A DNA stretch of 64,000 bases from Adiantum capillus-veneris (GCA_014529385.2 CM043947.1:115153587-115217586), one strand, 5' to 3'; counted from the stretch's first letter, positions 33,201-46,600 are shown. Notes: generated by a model from the letters alone, not told the origin. Translations and numbers: made by a program.

Positions 33201-34410
33201 AAGAGGGGATATTGTATCTAAGGGGAGCATTTTTCGGCACACGAGAGCCCCTTTTGGGGTGGATGTAATCCACAAGCAAAGATTCCTTTGGGTGATGGAG
33301 AAGGTGAAGAGCAAGATGCGAAGGTGGGAGTATGTGCTCCTCCCATTTTTGAGCAAAGTAAATAATTTCAATTCCTTCTCACTCCCTTATATATATCTTT
33401 CAATGGGTCGTTGCTTAAGATTTCCAAATGCAACAGAAAGAAGGGTTTTGAAACCAGTAAAGAGATTCATGTGAAAGAACAAACTAAAGACTCAACACCT
33501 TGGCAGTGGGCTAAGTGGGATATTCTTAACCCTAGCATTCATGCAAAAGCCCAGTGCACCAAGCTTGTGGTTGTGCTTGCAAAACAAGACTTGGCTTGGG
33601 CTATTATGGCTAAGGCTATAATTAAAACTCTAAGGTATGCTTGGAAGGTGTTCAATGGAAAGGGCTTGAAGGGCACAACAAGCTTCTTGCCCCTAGTTGT
33701 GCCATCCTTAAACTCGAGGGTATGATAGGAGAACTTGTTTGAAAATGCAACATGGCAATGAAGTCCTTGGAATGGGGAGAGCTGTTAAGATACTTTCATA
33801 ATTCCATAACTCATTGGTCCCCTTGGCTCTCCAAGGCTGGAAGCATCTTGTTGATGCATTTTTGGTGAGAAGTTTCTCAAAAAATTAATAACAAAGGTAT
33901 TAAATGTCTCAACTCTGAGATTATAGAAGTTGTAATTGGAAAGGAACGGACTAGTTGACTCTCCAATATAACTTGAATGTGACCAAAAGGCTATTGATAG
34001 ATAGAGCTCTAGATTGGGGCAACAAGTTTTATTTAACGAATTGTGAATCCAAGTTCGAGTGGAAATCTTGGCAGTGGCCTAAGAATAAACACTTCATTAA
34101 ACCTCAAGCCAAGGAAGTGTACTACACATTAATGTATTTTTATGATTGGTTCTCTCTAGCAGGGAGGAGATAATCACCATCAGGAAAATGATAAACTCAA
34201 ATGAGTGGAACAAGACCTTAGATGCCGCTATGAGTGACTCTCTTGGAGAGCTCATATCTTGCCATGGGGTTGCTCCCCTATCAGTCAATGCAATGATGAA
34301 CCTAGTAGCTATCATAGCTCGACACGAGTATGACAAGAACTTGTAATTTTTTTGCTATATTAATATAATCTACTCACAATTGTGAGTTTTGCAAAAACAA
34401 AAGAAAAAAG
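30284..34410 (+). mobile_element. Plant LINE, copy 1 (decayed, 5'-truncated)
   Basis: It starts AAAGCCCCAACC, the same point as copy 2 at 36536, and ends near TGTGAGTTTTGCAAAAAC, again shared with copy 2. ORF1 remnant: zinc knuckle region CFKCNKFGNFSRLYP-like at about 30370-30410. The endonuclease part is heavily damaged (IYGPCSMKNRVKLWGQLKE near 31290). RT: a frame at 32722-33201 with DLDKVYDRMTW, INQGCPHFPLMFAI and LFTDDSLLFL (FTDD at the catalytic box). The C-terminal zinc-binding part present in copy 2 is missing here through a deletion of about 750 bp. Confidence 0.85.
32722..33201 (+). pseudogene. LINE reverse transcriptase palm fragment (copy 1)
   Basis: A 159-codon open stretch covering RT motifs A to C: DLDKVYDRMTW (motif A Asp), QGCPHFPLMFAI (motif B; GCPLSP in most LINEs) and LFTDDSLLFLKS (motif C). 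It is the longest unbroken part of this LINE. Stops occur on both sides. Confidence 0.75.
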
Positions 34411-34960
34411 TTTCTCTCTTTCTAGTGACAAATTCTAGTGATGTTAGATGCGTTTCTAAGCCAAGTGATGTGTTTTTCTTTTTCATCAACTTGTATGGAT
34501 TTGCATAGATGGACCACAAAATAGTTCTATGTTTTTTCTTTATTTATTAAATTTGGTCAAAAGAAAAAAATTAGAAAATATCTCATGTGGATATAATCAA
34601 AAGGCCATGCATTTTACACAACTTTTCCAGTATTTATGGTAGAACTTTGTAAAATTTCAAAAATTTCTCTAAGACAAGGTTGAAGCTTGAAATCTAGGCA
34701 AGAATTTGCAATTTTATTTTTTTAGAAGTACAATAAACCTCAATTTTTTGGTGGACACCAGCTTTGAGAATACAAATGCACGTACCTATTCCGGTGGGTT
34801 TCCTTGACTTAGAAAAACAACTCATCTACTAGCGTTGTAGGTGTGGATTAAAATTGATTGTTATATTATCATGTTGTTGTTATTTATGCTTGACTTGTGT
34901 AGCGAATACATCTTGTTTCCTGGTTTTTTGGTCAACTAGCATGCACACACACACACACAC

Positions 34961-35031
<71 letters not shown>

Positions 35032-36535
35032 TGTAACTAACTATTTTTCTAGATCTCCATTGTCCAAAAACAAAAGCACACTTGGGCTCCATCAGGTACT
35101 CAAACTAGCCCCTCAACCTCTTAGCATAGGCTTGCACTAGGGTATTCTCTAAAGGTAGCTGTATGATGGCACATGAGTGCACAAGAGGGTTTTTTAAAAG
35201 GAAAAAGGGATATATTTTACATAGCAATAAACCATATATAGGGGTAAATAAAGAAGTTTTGTTGCATGTAGGTGGAGTCTCCTCATTACTACTAGTGAAT
35301 CTCTCAAGAGGCTTCCAACTCTATGTAGACCTTCAAAACGAGGTACAAGTACTCTAAAGATTTTGACTCATCATCACCCATTTGTGGAGTTTCTTTATGG
35401 AAATAATATTAAGAGAAACAATGAAGTCATCAACTCAAACTCCTAGTTGTGTGATTGGGCTCAGGGGCAATGGCTTAGATCATGCAAAGCGGCCACTTCC
35501 TAGGCCTTTATTTGCACAAATGGTTACCAAGTAAATAAAACTCAAAATGGGCTAGAAGTAGATGAAAATAGTTATTCGACCTCAAAACAAGGCTAGAGAA
35601 ACTATTATTGTTACTTAGAAGATAATGGAGACAAACACTACAAATTGATTAATAATTAAGTGCATGAAAATTATTATGTGGATCTAGATCAAGTAGTTTA
35701 CCTTTGCATCTATAAAAAGGGCTGGGTTGTGTGTTGCAAAAGTGGATTTTTGTAAGCTGTAAGGACTATTGATGAGCAGTGTGCTCATTGTTTTATCACC
35801 CTCCCCTCCGTAAGGAGCATACAGTTCAAGTTGAACTGAAATGTCCCTTCTCTAAATGTACATTTATAGTTGATATGAACTATAATATATCCTCCTATCC
35901 AATGCATGTGATACACCTACATATATGTCTAGGAGGTGCATCCTCCACGTAGTTATCAATTATTGGATGGCTAGGATTGAAGCATGGTTCTACAACCTCG
36001 TCAAGAGAAAGGACCCTTACCTTCCTCCTCGAAACCAACTCAATTGTCTCATCTCACAAGACCACTTAAGTGGTACACTATTGTAAGTTCAAGGCCGTAT
36101 TAATAAGAGGTTCGTGATGTGCGTTGTTGACTCTATAGTACTAATATCATGAATATGAAGTGCAAAGCACAAAGACACTAATCATCTCTTGCGTTTAGAT
36201 TGCAGGTCATTGGTTGTATGCTTATTATAGACAGTAGGTCATAGATGGCAAGTGTACGTGCATGGTGCTTCTCATAGATGATTTTGTTGATGGTAGGAAG
36301 GTTGTTGAATGCACGCAATTTAATTATGCCACACACAAGTGATTTGGGTGGCCTTTGAAAAGAGATGTGGACATGATTTAATTACCATACAATGAGGCTA
36401 ACTAATAGGGGAGGGATCTAGACAACATAGAGTAACATCATACCCCTGATTGAAATAAAATGTTCTAGGCCAATAATGTAGCCAAACCCCAAGTGAGATA
36501 AAGATAAGAAGAGAAGTTTTAACTTTGTAGACTAG
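34411..36535. other. Non-coding spacer between the two LINE copies
   Basis: No gene recognised. It contains the compound microsatellite listed separately. Confidence 0.5.
34943..35029. repeat. (CA)n(GT)n(GA)n compound microsatellite
   Basis: About 17 bp of CA repeats abut about 19 bp of GT repeats, then about 48 bp of GA. The CA and GT halves are complementary, so this can fold into a hairpin. Confidence 0.95.
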
Positions 36536-39500
36536 AAAGCCCCAACCCAAGAATCTTGTTGTGAACGTAGGGACTGACCTCAAGGTCATTTTTCTAAACT
36601 TTGGCATCTTCTTTGGGGTTTGCTTCAAGTGTAACAAATTTGGACATTTTACTAGATCATGTCTAGCTACTGAAGTAACAACCCCATGCCTAGTAGCTGG
36701 TAAAGAAGTCATGCCCACAACACGACAGATGGGTATTAAAGAGGAGACTCCACAAAAGGGTACTAAGATAGCACAAGAAGATGGGTATCCTGATTTGAAC
36801 AAACGAAAATATGGAGAAACCTGCCAAAGCCCAACTTAGAAATTTTAAGGCCACCACTAGTTATCATTTAATGTCCACTAGCCAAAAAAAACTCGCATCC
36901 ATTATGGTTCAAAAGATTGTTCTGTTTCCCACGTTTAGAAAGAAATAAGAAGGATGGAAAAAAATATCCAACATTTCATGTGAGCAGTTTGAATCCTAGA
37001 TGTGAGTGGTACAAAAGATGAAACAAGCCCCGCCAAATATTCCCAAAACCCCCTTCCTATATGATAATATACTTGAGGTTCTTCGAGGTGATAACCTTGA
37101 GAACCTCAAGGTTACCAATGGAAATGGAATTGATCTAATGAAGGAGAGAATTAGGAAAGAGGGCAAAAAATAAGAGTTTCTTGAGGTAGAGGAGCTCATA
37201 CCCCTCTCTCGGTAAATGGAAGAGCTGGTACTCCATTCATGGAATGTAAAAGGGCTTAAAACCTAGAAAAAAATCTCCCTAGTCTGGGAAGAGGGAAAAA
37301 ATGACAAGGGCATTAGATATTGGGCTATCCAGGAACATCACCTAGATGCTGCTAGCAAAAGATGGCAAGTTGTGGGGGCCAAATTGGTATTTTATGGTGG
37401 AAAAGGTGCTAATGAACAAAGATCTAGAGTTTAATCATCCCTCTAGGAGAGTTGTAGGAGTTAAGATAAAGTGGACAGATCAACACATCATCATCATTAC
37501 CATATATAGACCTTGCTCAATGAACGAAAGAGTTAAGCTTTGGGAGCAGCTTAAGGACATCCATGTTGAAGGGAAATGACTTTTGGTGGGACTCAAAATT
37601 AATATGGTGGAGAAGAGAAGAGACATGTTGGTTGGTTTTGAAAGATCCAGGTGGTTAAACCTTTGTAAGAAATGGGGATCAATGGACATGTGGGAGGTAG
37701 GCATATGGAGAAACACACCTAGGTTCACATACATTAGCCTGCAATATGCCAATACGACTTCTCGGTTGGATTGTTGTACTGCTCACATAAAGCCGATTGT
37801 CTGCCTCCATGGTTTGAACTCAAGGAAGTGATTACTTCTCACTGTCTGTCAAATCACCTGCCATTAAGCAAAAGAATCTAAAAAACAAGGAGAAGATCAT
37901 CCCTCCCAAGGGTATAAGAGGACTCACCTCTTTAAAGACCTGATCTTCAGAAGCCTTACCCCAAAAGCTCTAAGCAAGCTTTGGAAAGATGTGGATTCCA
38001 TAAGCCCTAGGTCTTGGGATATTTTTGCCAAAAATATGGAAAAAGAAAATAAAACTGCAAGCCCTAGAAGGAAGAAATACCAGGAGGCACAGTGTAAGTA
38101 GCTTGTTGATGACAAAGTGGAGTTGCTAATGACCACCAAAAAACAGAAGGAGTCTACCTCAAAGGCTGAGCATAAAATATGGCTACAATCTAAAATGGAA
38201 TTAACTGACCACCAACAAGAGGAGGTGAGGAAGGTTGGTACACTCTCTCACTAGTGAGGATGAAAATGATCTTAAGGATCCAGATGAAATGGCCCAGTTA
38301 ATTCTTAACCACATACAAAAGATTATAGGTCATCCCGAGGACCGCTCCCCTAAAGTGGACTATGCCAAATCTACCCTTCTTGGGAGCATCAAAAGAACGA
38401 TCTCCTCTCTAAAGTCAGCCTTTTGGAGAAGGTGTTCACTGAGGATGAATGCTCTCTCATGGTGCAAGATTTAGGCAAAGACAAGTCCCTTAGATAGGAC
38501 GGATTGACTACCGAGTTCTTAAAATAATGTTGGGATGATCTTAAGTATTCGATCATGTGAATGGCTAACTGAGCCCTAGTTGATGGATTCTTTTACTTGA
38601 GCATTAAAAGAGGCCTCATCAAGCCTATCCCCAGAAAAATCTACAGTTCCCATCTAAAACATTGGTGCCCCAAAACAATGATCTCATTTGCCTAAAAAAT
38701 TATCACAAAAAATATAGCCCTTAGGCTCTCCCCCCTCCTAGACAAAGTCCTCTCACACCTCACCAACATGAATTTATAAAGGAAAGGTCAGTTTATGATA
38801 ACATTTTGGGCAACAATGGTTGGCATTGAATATGACAATTTCACAAAGCAAGAGTGTATCCTACTACAATTGGATCTAGATAAAGCATAAGACATGATCA
38901 CATGGTCTTGAACTCACTAGGATTTGGACCACAGATGTGCCGGCTAGTCAACACCCTTTGTACTGGTAGCTAGCAATCGAAGCTCCTTTTCAATGAGAGG
39001 ATTGTGGGTGCTTTTGAGGTCAAAACATCGATTAAACATGCCTTCTCACTTGACCCTCTAATGTTTGCCATTGTTTCCCATCCTGTGGCAAAATTACTTG
39101 AACACAATGTTGCTAGAGGGGAGATTCAAGGGCTAGCTCTACCTAATAACTACCAGCTTCTAGCTAATCTCTTTGCATATGACTCCCTACTCTTACACAA
39201 AGTGTGTCCTTGAGTTATGAGGAAGTCTCTACAAAATTGTGAAAATGTATGCCTTAGCATTATGGTTGAAGTGTAGTATGTAAAAATCAAGACTGATATC
39301 TATATTTGAAAATGACTAATTTGATTCATCAATGTGGACAGAGAAGATAGTGTCAAAAGGGGAGATTTTTTAACACTTGGGAGCCCCTTTGAGGTGGACA
39401 TAATGCACAAGAAAATATTTCTATGAGTCACAGAGAAGATTAGGAACATGATGCAAAGGTGGGAGTATGTGATTCTCACCTTTCCAAGAAGAGTTAAGGT

Positions 39501-41315
39501 AATCAATTCCTTTATGCTCCCTTATATAGCCTTGAATGGTATGTTTCTTAAACTAGCCAAATGTAGCTAGAAAGGTTTCTTGAAGTTAATGAAGAGATTC
39601 TTATGGAAGAACAACACTAAAGAATTCACACATTGCCAGTGGGCTAAATGGGAGACAATTGCAAGACCTATGGATCAAGGTAGTCTCAAGATTCTAAACC
39701 CGAGCACTCATGCAGAGGCCCACTGTGCCAAATTTGTGGTTACAGTCACAAAGCAAGACTAGGCTTGGGCTATTATGGGTAAGTCTATGATGGAAAACTT
39801 TAAATTATGCTCGCATGGTGGCCATTGAAAGGTTTTGAAGTGCATGACAAGATTCTTGCCCCTCGAATGTCCGTCCTAAAACTTGGGGTTTTGATTAGCA
39901 AGCTCACTCAAAAATGCAGCACGGAAATGGAGTCATTAGAGTGGGGAGATCTATCATGATGTTTTCACAATTCCATTACTCACTGGTTCCTTTGGATCTC
40001 TAAGGCTGGAAACATCCTTCTGATTTGGTTTTGGAGGAAAGTTGCCAGAAAGATTAATAACGAAGGTATTAAACATCTAGGCCAACTTTGGGATTACAAT
40101 AGCTGTAGCTAGAAAGGAATGAACCAACTTTCTCTCTAGTATAACCTCAGTGGGAATCAAAGTTAATTGACCAATAGATCCTTACAATGGCTCAACAGGC
40201 GGTTTTTGCCAAATTGTGAATCCAAGTTGGAGTGGAAAGCTCAGTAGTGGCCTAAGAGACATTTCTTTGAATCGCAAACCAAGAAAGTATACTTTGCACT
40301 TATGTATTTGAGAGATTGGTTCTCTTCACTTAACAAGCAATGGGGAAAGCACTGGCTAAGTCAACTGGCTAGAGTCAAGATGGGAGACAATCGTAAAGAA
40401 AATTTGGCACCCGCAATGGCCAGATGGGATGAAGGTCTTTTTATGGAAGGTTTTATGGAAAGCCTTGCCAATAGGGGTGAAGGCTTTTACCAGAGGAATC
40501 GGTCTACATGGATACTCACAATGCAAAATGTCTAGTGAAGAACTCCTTCACCTCTTCAAGGCATGCCCGATGATTTGTGGCCTAGCAAGGAAAAATTTGC
40601 AAATGGACCCAAAAGACCTACAAAATAGGAGATGATGATCTCTTCTTGGGAGGAGGAAAGGTGTTCAAGAGCCAAGAAATGCTTATCACAATGCAAATTG
40701 TGAGATTTTTCAACTTTTAACATATTTGAAAGACAAGGAACTGTCAGATCTTTGAGAACACCATGGAAAATGCTAAGTTCATGGAGATAATACAAGAAAG
40801 AGGGGGGCAATTATTGGGTATTAAAGCCCAATAATGTCTTAGCTCGTGGGCACAGTCTCTTACAAGCATGCAAGCAGTCCCAACTAAAGTAAAGTTTGCA
40901 TGGCAAGGAAAAAGCCTTTATATGTAAGGTTAAGTAATCATTAATTAATAATAGTGTGTGGTTTTTGTTACTGTGTCGAGTTCTCCTCTCTCCATCCCTC
41001 GTTCTACTGCATCTCCACCTGCACGCCATGGCTCCTCATTGGGAGCACCCGCCATAGCCTTAGTTGCCTCAACAACAATCATCACCATTGGGAAATAGAT
41101 GAACTCTAATGAGTCGAGTAAGGCCTTGGGCACTGCAACGATTGACTTGCATGGGTAAAGGTGTGGGCCCATACTTATCATGGGGTGGATCCCCTCCTGT
41201 GAGACAATGTAACTTTGACCCTCTGAAGGTGTCATGGATTGTCCATGAGCATGCATGAATTTGTAAATGCTTGGTTATGATAATGTAATCTACACTGTAA
41301 GTTTTGCAAAAAACC
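36536..41315 (+). mobile_element. Plant LINE, copy 2 (decayed, 5'-truncated)
   Basis: Same family and orientation as copy 1. ORF1 remnant at 36561-36839 with an intact zinc knuckle CFKCNKFGHFTRSC. Endonuclease remnants (HHLDAASKRWQVVGAKLVF-like near 37340; TIYRPCSMNERVKLWEQLK near 37500). RT remnants at 39004-39213 with DPLMFAIVSHPVAKLLEH and FAYDSLLL (FAYD for FADD). C-terminal zf-RVT-like region WKALPIGVKAF ... EELLHLFKACPM near 40440-40570. It ends near TGTAAGTTTTGCAAAAAACC. Numerous stops and frameshifts. Confidence 0.85.
36561..36839 (+). pseudogene. LINE ORF1 fragment with CCHC zinc knuckle
   Basis: 92 codons. VCFKCNKFGHFTRSC is the nucleic-acid-binding knuckle found at the end of the DUF4283-type ORF1 of plant LINEs. 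The upstream part of ORF1 is absent, so the element is truncated within ORF1. Confidence 0.7.
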
Positions 41316-42151
41316 AGTTATTGTGAGTTTAATTAAAATCTATTTTAGGTCCCATATTGCTTTTCCTCCTCCTTATACTATCCACTTACTTTGCTTCCTT
41401 TCCTCTTTCACTTCAATCAATTTTGTTGGTCTATTCTTTAGTTGTAGTGAAGTTAGCATGTACGCTATCCATATATTGGACCACTTGAGAGACTTTATCT
41501 ACTTCATAATTGCTACTTTTTTAATATCTACTTCGTACTTACTATCTTTTCAAACTTATAAATGTATATGAAATTTTCTTGCGTGTGATTTTGACTAAGA
41601 TACTCATAGGCTCTTTGATGTTCTTGCCATGCCTTCCTTGAAAATTGGAAAATTATGGACCCTGCATGGTCCATATTTGAATCCCTCATTTAAGAGGCTA
41701 AAGCTAATCTTTTGGAGGGTTAAAGGAACAAGGGTATTTATAAAGTTAGTTCTCAATTGGTCTCTGTAGCATTTTTTTTTAGGCCCGTGTAGAAGGATGT
41801 GGATTTAGAAAGTGCTTTTGTCTCAATATATGCTGAACTTGAAAGGGGAAAAGGAGGTGTGGCATTAACTTCGCCCTCTTTTCTCTTTCCCATGACACAA
41901 CATAAAGAAAAGTGCATAACTAAGGTCCAAAAAGTATTTGATTTCCACTTATTTTTTTGTCTAAAAACTCCCACAAACCTATATGCATATTAAAAATTTG
42001 ATTTTTTGACGTCTTTTGTGATATATACTCACTAAAAATCCACCTTTTAATATTATTTTTTCGTAAAAAATAAACTGTTATAGAATTGATATTTATTATT
42101 TATTGCAGCTGACAGGTAGAAAAGACTAAACTAAGCTAGGCTTATGAGAAT

Positions 42152-42198
<47 letters not shown>

Positions 42199-42279
42199 AT
42201 TATTCAAGTGCTCTTTTATGAGCTCTGGCCATTTATGACCGGCCGGCCAGTTTGACTCAATTTGACCATTCAAAAAATC
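41316..42279. other. Non-coding with a (TA)n tract
   Basis: A TA microsatellite lies at about 42152-42195, followed by GC palindrome GGCCGGCC near 42240. No gene is recognised. Confidence 0.6.
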
Positions 42280-42510
42280 TATAAATGAAATACCTGCAAG
42301 AGGGAAATGGTCACTCTTGCATGGGGGGAGATTGTACCCAGCGTTGTCTTATTCTTGTATCCTCTCCTCTCTGCTCTCTCACCGTGCCAGGCACAGCACT
42401 CCGCTCTAGGAGGTGTGCTTGCACGTTCTTCCTTGCTCTATCTTGCTCTCTATCTCTCTACGTTTGTGTTGAGATTGATCATGTGTGTGTGCGACGATTC
42501 AGGTATGTCA
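42280..42510 (+). promoter_or_regulatory. Possible promoter, CT-rich leader and splice donor
   Basis: TATAAAT at 42280-42286 is followed 40-200 bp later by CT-rich sequence and then CAG|GTATGT near 42500, a good plant 5' splice-site match. This layout would suit a first non-coding exon of a gene or element. No protein family was recognised downstream, so it is speculative. Confidence 0.3.
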
Positions 42511-42699
42511 ATTTATCGTTTTATGGTATGTATTGTGCTATTATGAGTATTTTTCAAGGCCATCACACATCCGTTTGTAGCATAAACCTTGTATCTTCCT
42601 CCCTCTATCCCACTCCAATCTCTCCTACCTCCCTCTAATCCCCCTCCATCTCCTTCCCTCCACCCTCTCTTCCTCATTTGCATCCTTAGGATCAGCTTC

Positions 42700-44956
42700 C
42701 ATGGTGCTCAATGACATCACAAACATTGTTCCTCCACCATACACTGATTTTACACCAAAGGCTGTATGTGTGACTGGACAAAGATCGTCACATTGTTGGT
42801 GACACTAATGTTGACCTTTGGGTGAATGTCCATTAGTTGCTTGCGTACAACATTCAATAGCCTTTCAACGTTTCTTCAATATGTTGGAAGAGGAGAAGTG
42901 GACCAACTCGCTTATTTGAAGTGATTCTTTGCATTGGTGGATGTACCAATTTCAAGCCTTTTAGCAAAACACATTGGCATTCTAAGAAAACATTGCCTCT
43001 TAGAAGAGAGAGGTTACAATTATCCAACAAGAAATACAACAAAAGGATGCCAACATTTCAGAGCTTAGCAATACCATGACACACTTGAAGGAAACACCCC
43101 TTGGGGCAAGAAAATGCAATCATACATTTTTGTTCATTGAAACACTTGGACATGGAGGTAGAGCATGCAAAAAACAAGTGACATCCATAAGGTGATTTGT
43201 TGTTCACTTGCTTTGATATTTTCACTTCACATGAACCACTCACATTGAACATGCACATGAGCATGGAGCATACAAATGGTGAGTGATGGCCAGAATGCAA
43301 TTTGTTCTTTGCTTGCTTTTACATCTCCACTTCACACTAACCATTCATATTTACATCTCCACTTCACATAACCACTCATATTTAGCTTATTGCAAGCTAG
43401 AAAATTTATTCAAGAGGCATGCATTGGATCCAACCAAGAAAATTAAGTCATCCGCTCTCACTAGTTGTCTCAATATGTGTGATTTGCTTTTGATCTTGCA
43501 CCCACCTACGGGAAGCACATTAGTGATGCGGTCACCAAGGAGATGATGTGTAAGTTGAAAGATGTGTTCAGTGAAGGTGACGTGTAACATGATTGTGATG
43601 AATCTAGGATCATCACTAAGGACTTCAATGCTATTTTTTCAACTTCTTGAGGATTCCCTACGGGAGCAAGGCATTGTGGAGAGCCCGTTTCTTGCTCCAT
43701 GCAAAGCAAATGTTGTAAAAAAGGCCACAAATGAAAATGTACTCTCTTGCATTGGGACATGCATACACATTGAGGACATAATTCCTTATTTGTTTTATGC
43801 TATATACATGCCGAAAACAAGAAAATAAGGTAGGAAAAACTACTCAACATCTTTAGAGAAGGGGTTCCCCTTTAGTCCTTATCCCCTTCGTGTCGTGTCC
43901 TCCAAACACAATGAGGAACACTATATTTCTGTACCTCAAAAGGCTTCAGCAAGCTATGCTTTGATTCTTTAAGTTACCTTAAGAAGGTAACATAATTTTC
44001 TTTTACACTTTGGTTATATTCTTGTTATTGTGGACTATCATGGGTAAGGTCTTCTCCCTACAAGTTTTACAATGATTGGTACAAAGGTTACTTTTGTATT
44101 GAAACTCTAGATAGTGTGAGGTAGAAGACTCAAGAGTTTGAGATAACTCTAATGAATGAAGGACTTTTGCAAACAAATCAAAGAGATTCAATTGAGCTGT
44201 CTCCCACTCTATCCTTTAGTGTGAAATCAAAGAAGGACATATGGTCACTAGGTGCTATTGAAGTGCTCAAATAGACCAATGGCATACTTTCATGGATTTT
44301 TGAGAGAACTCCATTGATTATGAAAATGACACACTCCCAACCTATGGATGAGAAGCTAGAGATCAAGAGTTTGAATAGCTTTGATGTGAAGTGGTACCTG
44401 GGTAGCAAATTAAATACCATAAAGTATTTCTAGGCTACAAACAAGAAATTTGTACCCTTTACCCTTGCCCGTTTTTCACACGAGGGTAAAAATCAGGCAA
44501 TCACAAAAGACCTCTACAAAGGATGGTTTAAGGCTTCCATGGAAAGAAGGGAATGGGAAGTCCTTTTCATGAGATGCACCATGATACTGTATGTGTTGAA
44601 TTGTGCATTGACCGTGCAGTGAAGGAGAAGAGCTAGGACCTCATCTTTCAATTTTCTCTATCCAGTGTGAATTTTTGTACATTGCACTCCTTTGCATTTT
44701 GATAGTCTATTGAAGCTCCACATTCACTACACTTTTGCAATGAAGCCTTTGTAGAAGTTCTAGAAGGTGAGCACCAAGGTGGAGAAACTGCTTAGCTGAA
44801 TTGGCTATCATAAAGAGCATGTGTCAATTATTATTACAAAGAAGACAAGAAAGGCCCATGCGATCACCCTAAAAGAATAGATGAGGGAAAAATAGTGAGA
44901 AACCTCTAAAGAAATCTAAACCAGGAACTCTTTCCAACTTGAAGTTCAAAATAGTA
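42700..44956 (+). other. Unidentified decayed coding-like region
   Basis: From about 44180 to 44640 a plus-strand frame reads through with very few stops (for example KSKKDIWSLGAIEVLK, SLNSFDVKWYLGSKL, DLYKGWFKASMERREWEV). Shorter open stretches occur near 43562-43828. I do not recognise the protein. The chromodomain retrotransposon at 44957 interrupts the end of it, and vague continuation may exist after 50320. It may be an old gene or an unrecognised element. Confidence 0.35.
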
Positions 44957-46021
44957 TGTAATAGAACTAAATTTTGGAGTTCTTAAAGTTGAAAAGAATG
45001 TAGTAGGGCATATCTTTCGTTTAGCACGATTTGAAAGATTGTTGAATAGTCTACTAAATAGAGCTTATATGAATGAGTTTGAGATATTAAGAGAGAACAT
45101 ATATTCTTTTTTTAAATAATACACTAACCACGTATTTGATCAGGATTAATGAATAACAGATAGTCTGTCTATGAACAATAAAATTGAGATTTTTATTAAC
45201 ATCAGTATTTTATATTTCTGTGTTTTAGCTTAAAATGCATGGGTAGGCTTAAAATAAGTTGAAAAAGTAGTGGAGATCCAAAAATAGAGGTTTTAGGAGT
45301 CGCGACTTAAAAGTTGCGTTTTCAGCCAAAGAAAGACGTTTTTCGCAATTCTGTTCGCGTGCCTTGTAGATCAGACCAATTCCCGTCGTTTTGAGTACCT
45401 GGATTGCTCTGTTCTGAGTTAGTTTTTAAAAGAAATGATGAAAACAAACAGAAGGCAGCAGCAGTGTAGTATACACATGGGCAGGCAGACATACAACATC
45501 ATACAGCTCTCCCTGCTATTAACCAAGAAGTGGATTTGTTTCTTCATGGTAGACTATTGCAATTGAGATTATGAAGGTACATAATTATGTTTGTTTACTT
45601 TGATTATCATGTTGAATTGGTTGCACGAGTATGTTCTTTTGGCTATTTTTTAGGCGATGCAGAAATCAATGTGTGAAACAGGATCTGTGCAAAGTGTCAT
45701 GATAAAAATCTAACCTTCATGGATCGCTTAGCGATCAGGTTCTTATCTTATTCTCGCAGGTATACTTGGTGCGAAAATCGAGTTGATGACGGGTGGTGCG
45801 TTTGGGAATCATTCACCGATCTCTCTTTTGCGAGTGCGAGTGCGAGTGAGACGCTGCATGCAAGCGAACTGAAGCTCGGGGGTGGTCGGGAGGTTCGAGC
45901 TCCGTACAACGGAGTGCGCCCATATATTCCATTTTTCCTCTGCTGTATCAAAACTCTATCAATACAAAGATCTCTTTCTCTATCTTTTGCTGTCTATCTC
46001 TATTACTCCGTTCCTGTGACA
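44957..46021 (+). repeat. Chromovirus 5' LTR
   Basis: 1,065 bp, preceded by TAGTA. It contains a (GAGTGC)n-like short repeat near 45830-45850 and ends directly before the primer-binding site. Confidence 0.95.
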
Positions 46022-46023
46022 AT

Positions 46024-46035
46024 TGGTATTAGAGC
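46024..46035 (+). other. Primer-binding site (initiator tRNA-Met type)
   Basis: TGGTATTAGAGC starts two bases after the 5' LTR. It matches the plant consensus TGGTATCAGAGC except for one T. Confidence 0.85.
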
Positions 46036-46053
46036 AAGCGGTTGATTCTGGAC

Positions 46054-46600
46054 ATGGATGGATACGAGAGGAAGATGAAGGAGCAAGAAGACCTGATTCG
46101 GCGACTACGAGAAGATCTGGAATAAGCAAATCAGGAGCGTGCTGAGGCTCTACGGGGCAAAGCAACACAAGAGCCTGATATTTATGTGGACCTTGATGAC
46201 GAACATGAAGACGAAAACCATGCTATTCCACCAAGAAATAATAATCATCGTGGCGGCGTTGGGGTACCTGGCGGTGGTGATAGTGGTGATGGTGGGAACG
46301 ATGATGGTGGACTTAGAGGTCGTCAACGTGAAAAAGAAACGATGACGATATGGGAGAAGTGACAACCAAATCATTCTTAATAAAGGCTAATTTTAAAGAG
46401 TTTGATGACATAAGAAAGATATGCAAAGATTTAGAAGCGTGGATTGAAGAACGCAAAGATTTGGATGATACTTTCAATATCGAGAACACGACCACCAGAC
46501 TTTCGAATGCTCAAGCAAGGTGACCGATAAGACAATATGTACCAAGATGGCTCAATTGAAGAATTTTGGCGATGCGTACGATACAGGTAAGTCATCTACC
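46054..46600 (+). pseudogene. Chromovirus Gag remnant
   Basis: It starts with ATG at 46054 (MDGYERKMKEQEDLIRRLRE), a coiled N-terminus usual in this group. The frame is cut by TAA at 46123-46125 and TGA after a Gly/Asp-rich segment near 46355. Beyond this only short pieces remain, and most of the capsid is lost. A protease trace follows at 46685-46867 (KLIEKLNLKLN) with the catalytic DSGS-type motif degraded. Confidence 0.7.

Noticed and set aside
45719-46045. 108-codon frame in the chromovirus LTR, repeated at 50006-50317
   Set aside because: Lies wholly inside the LTRs, is present twice for that reason, and has no domain; likely chance.
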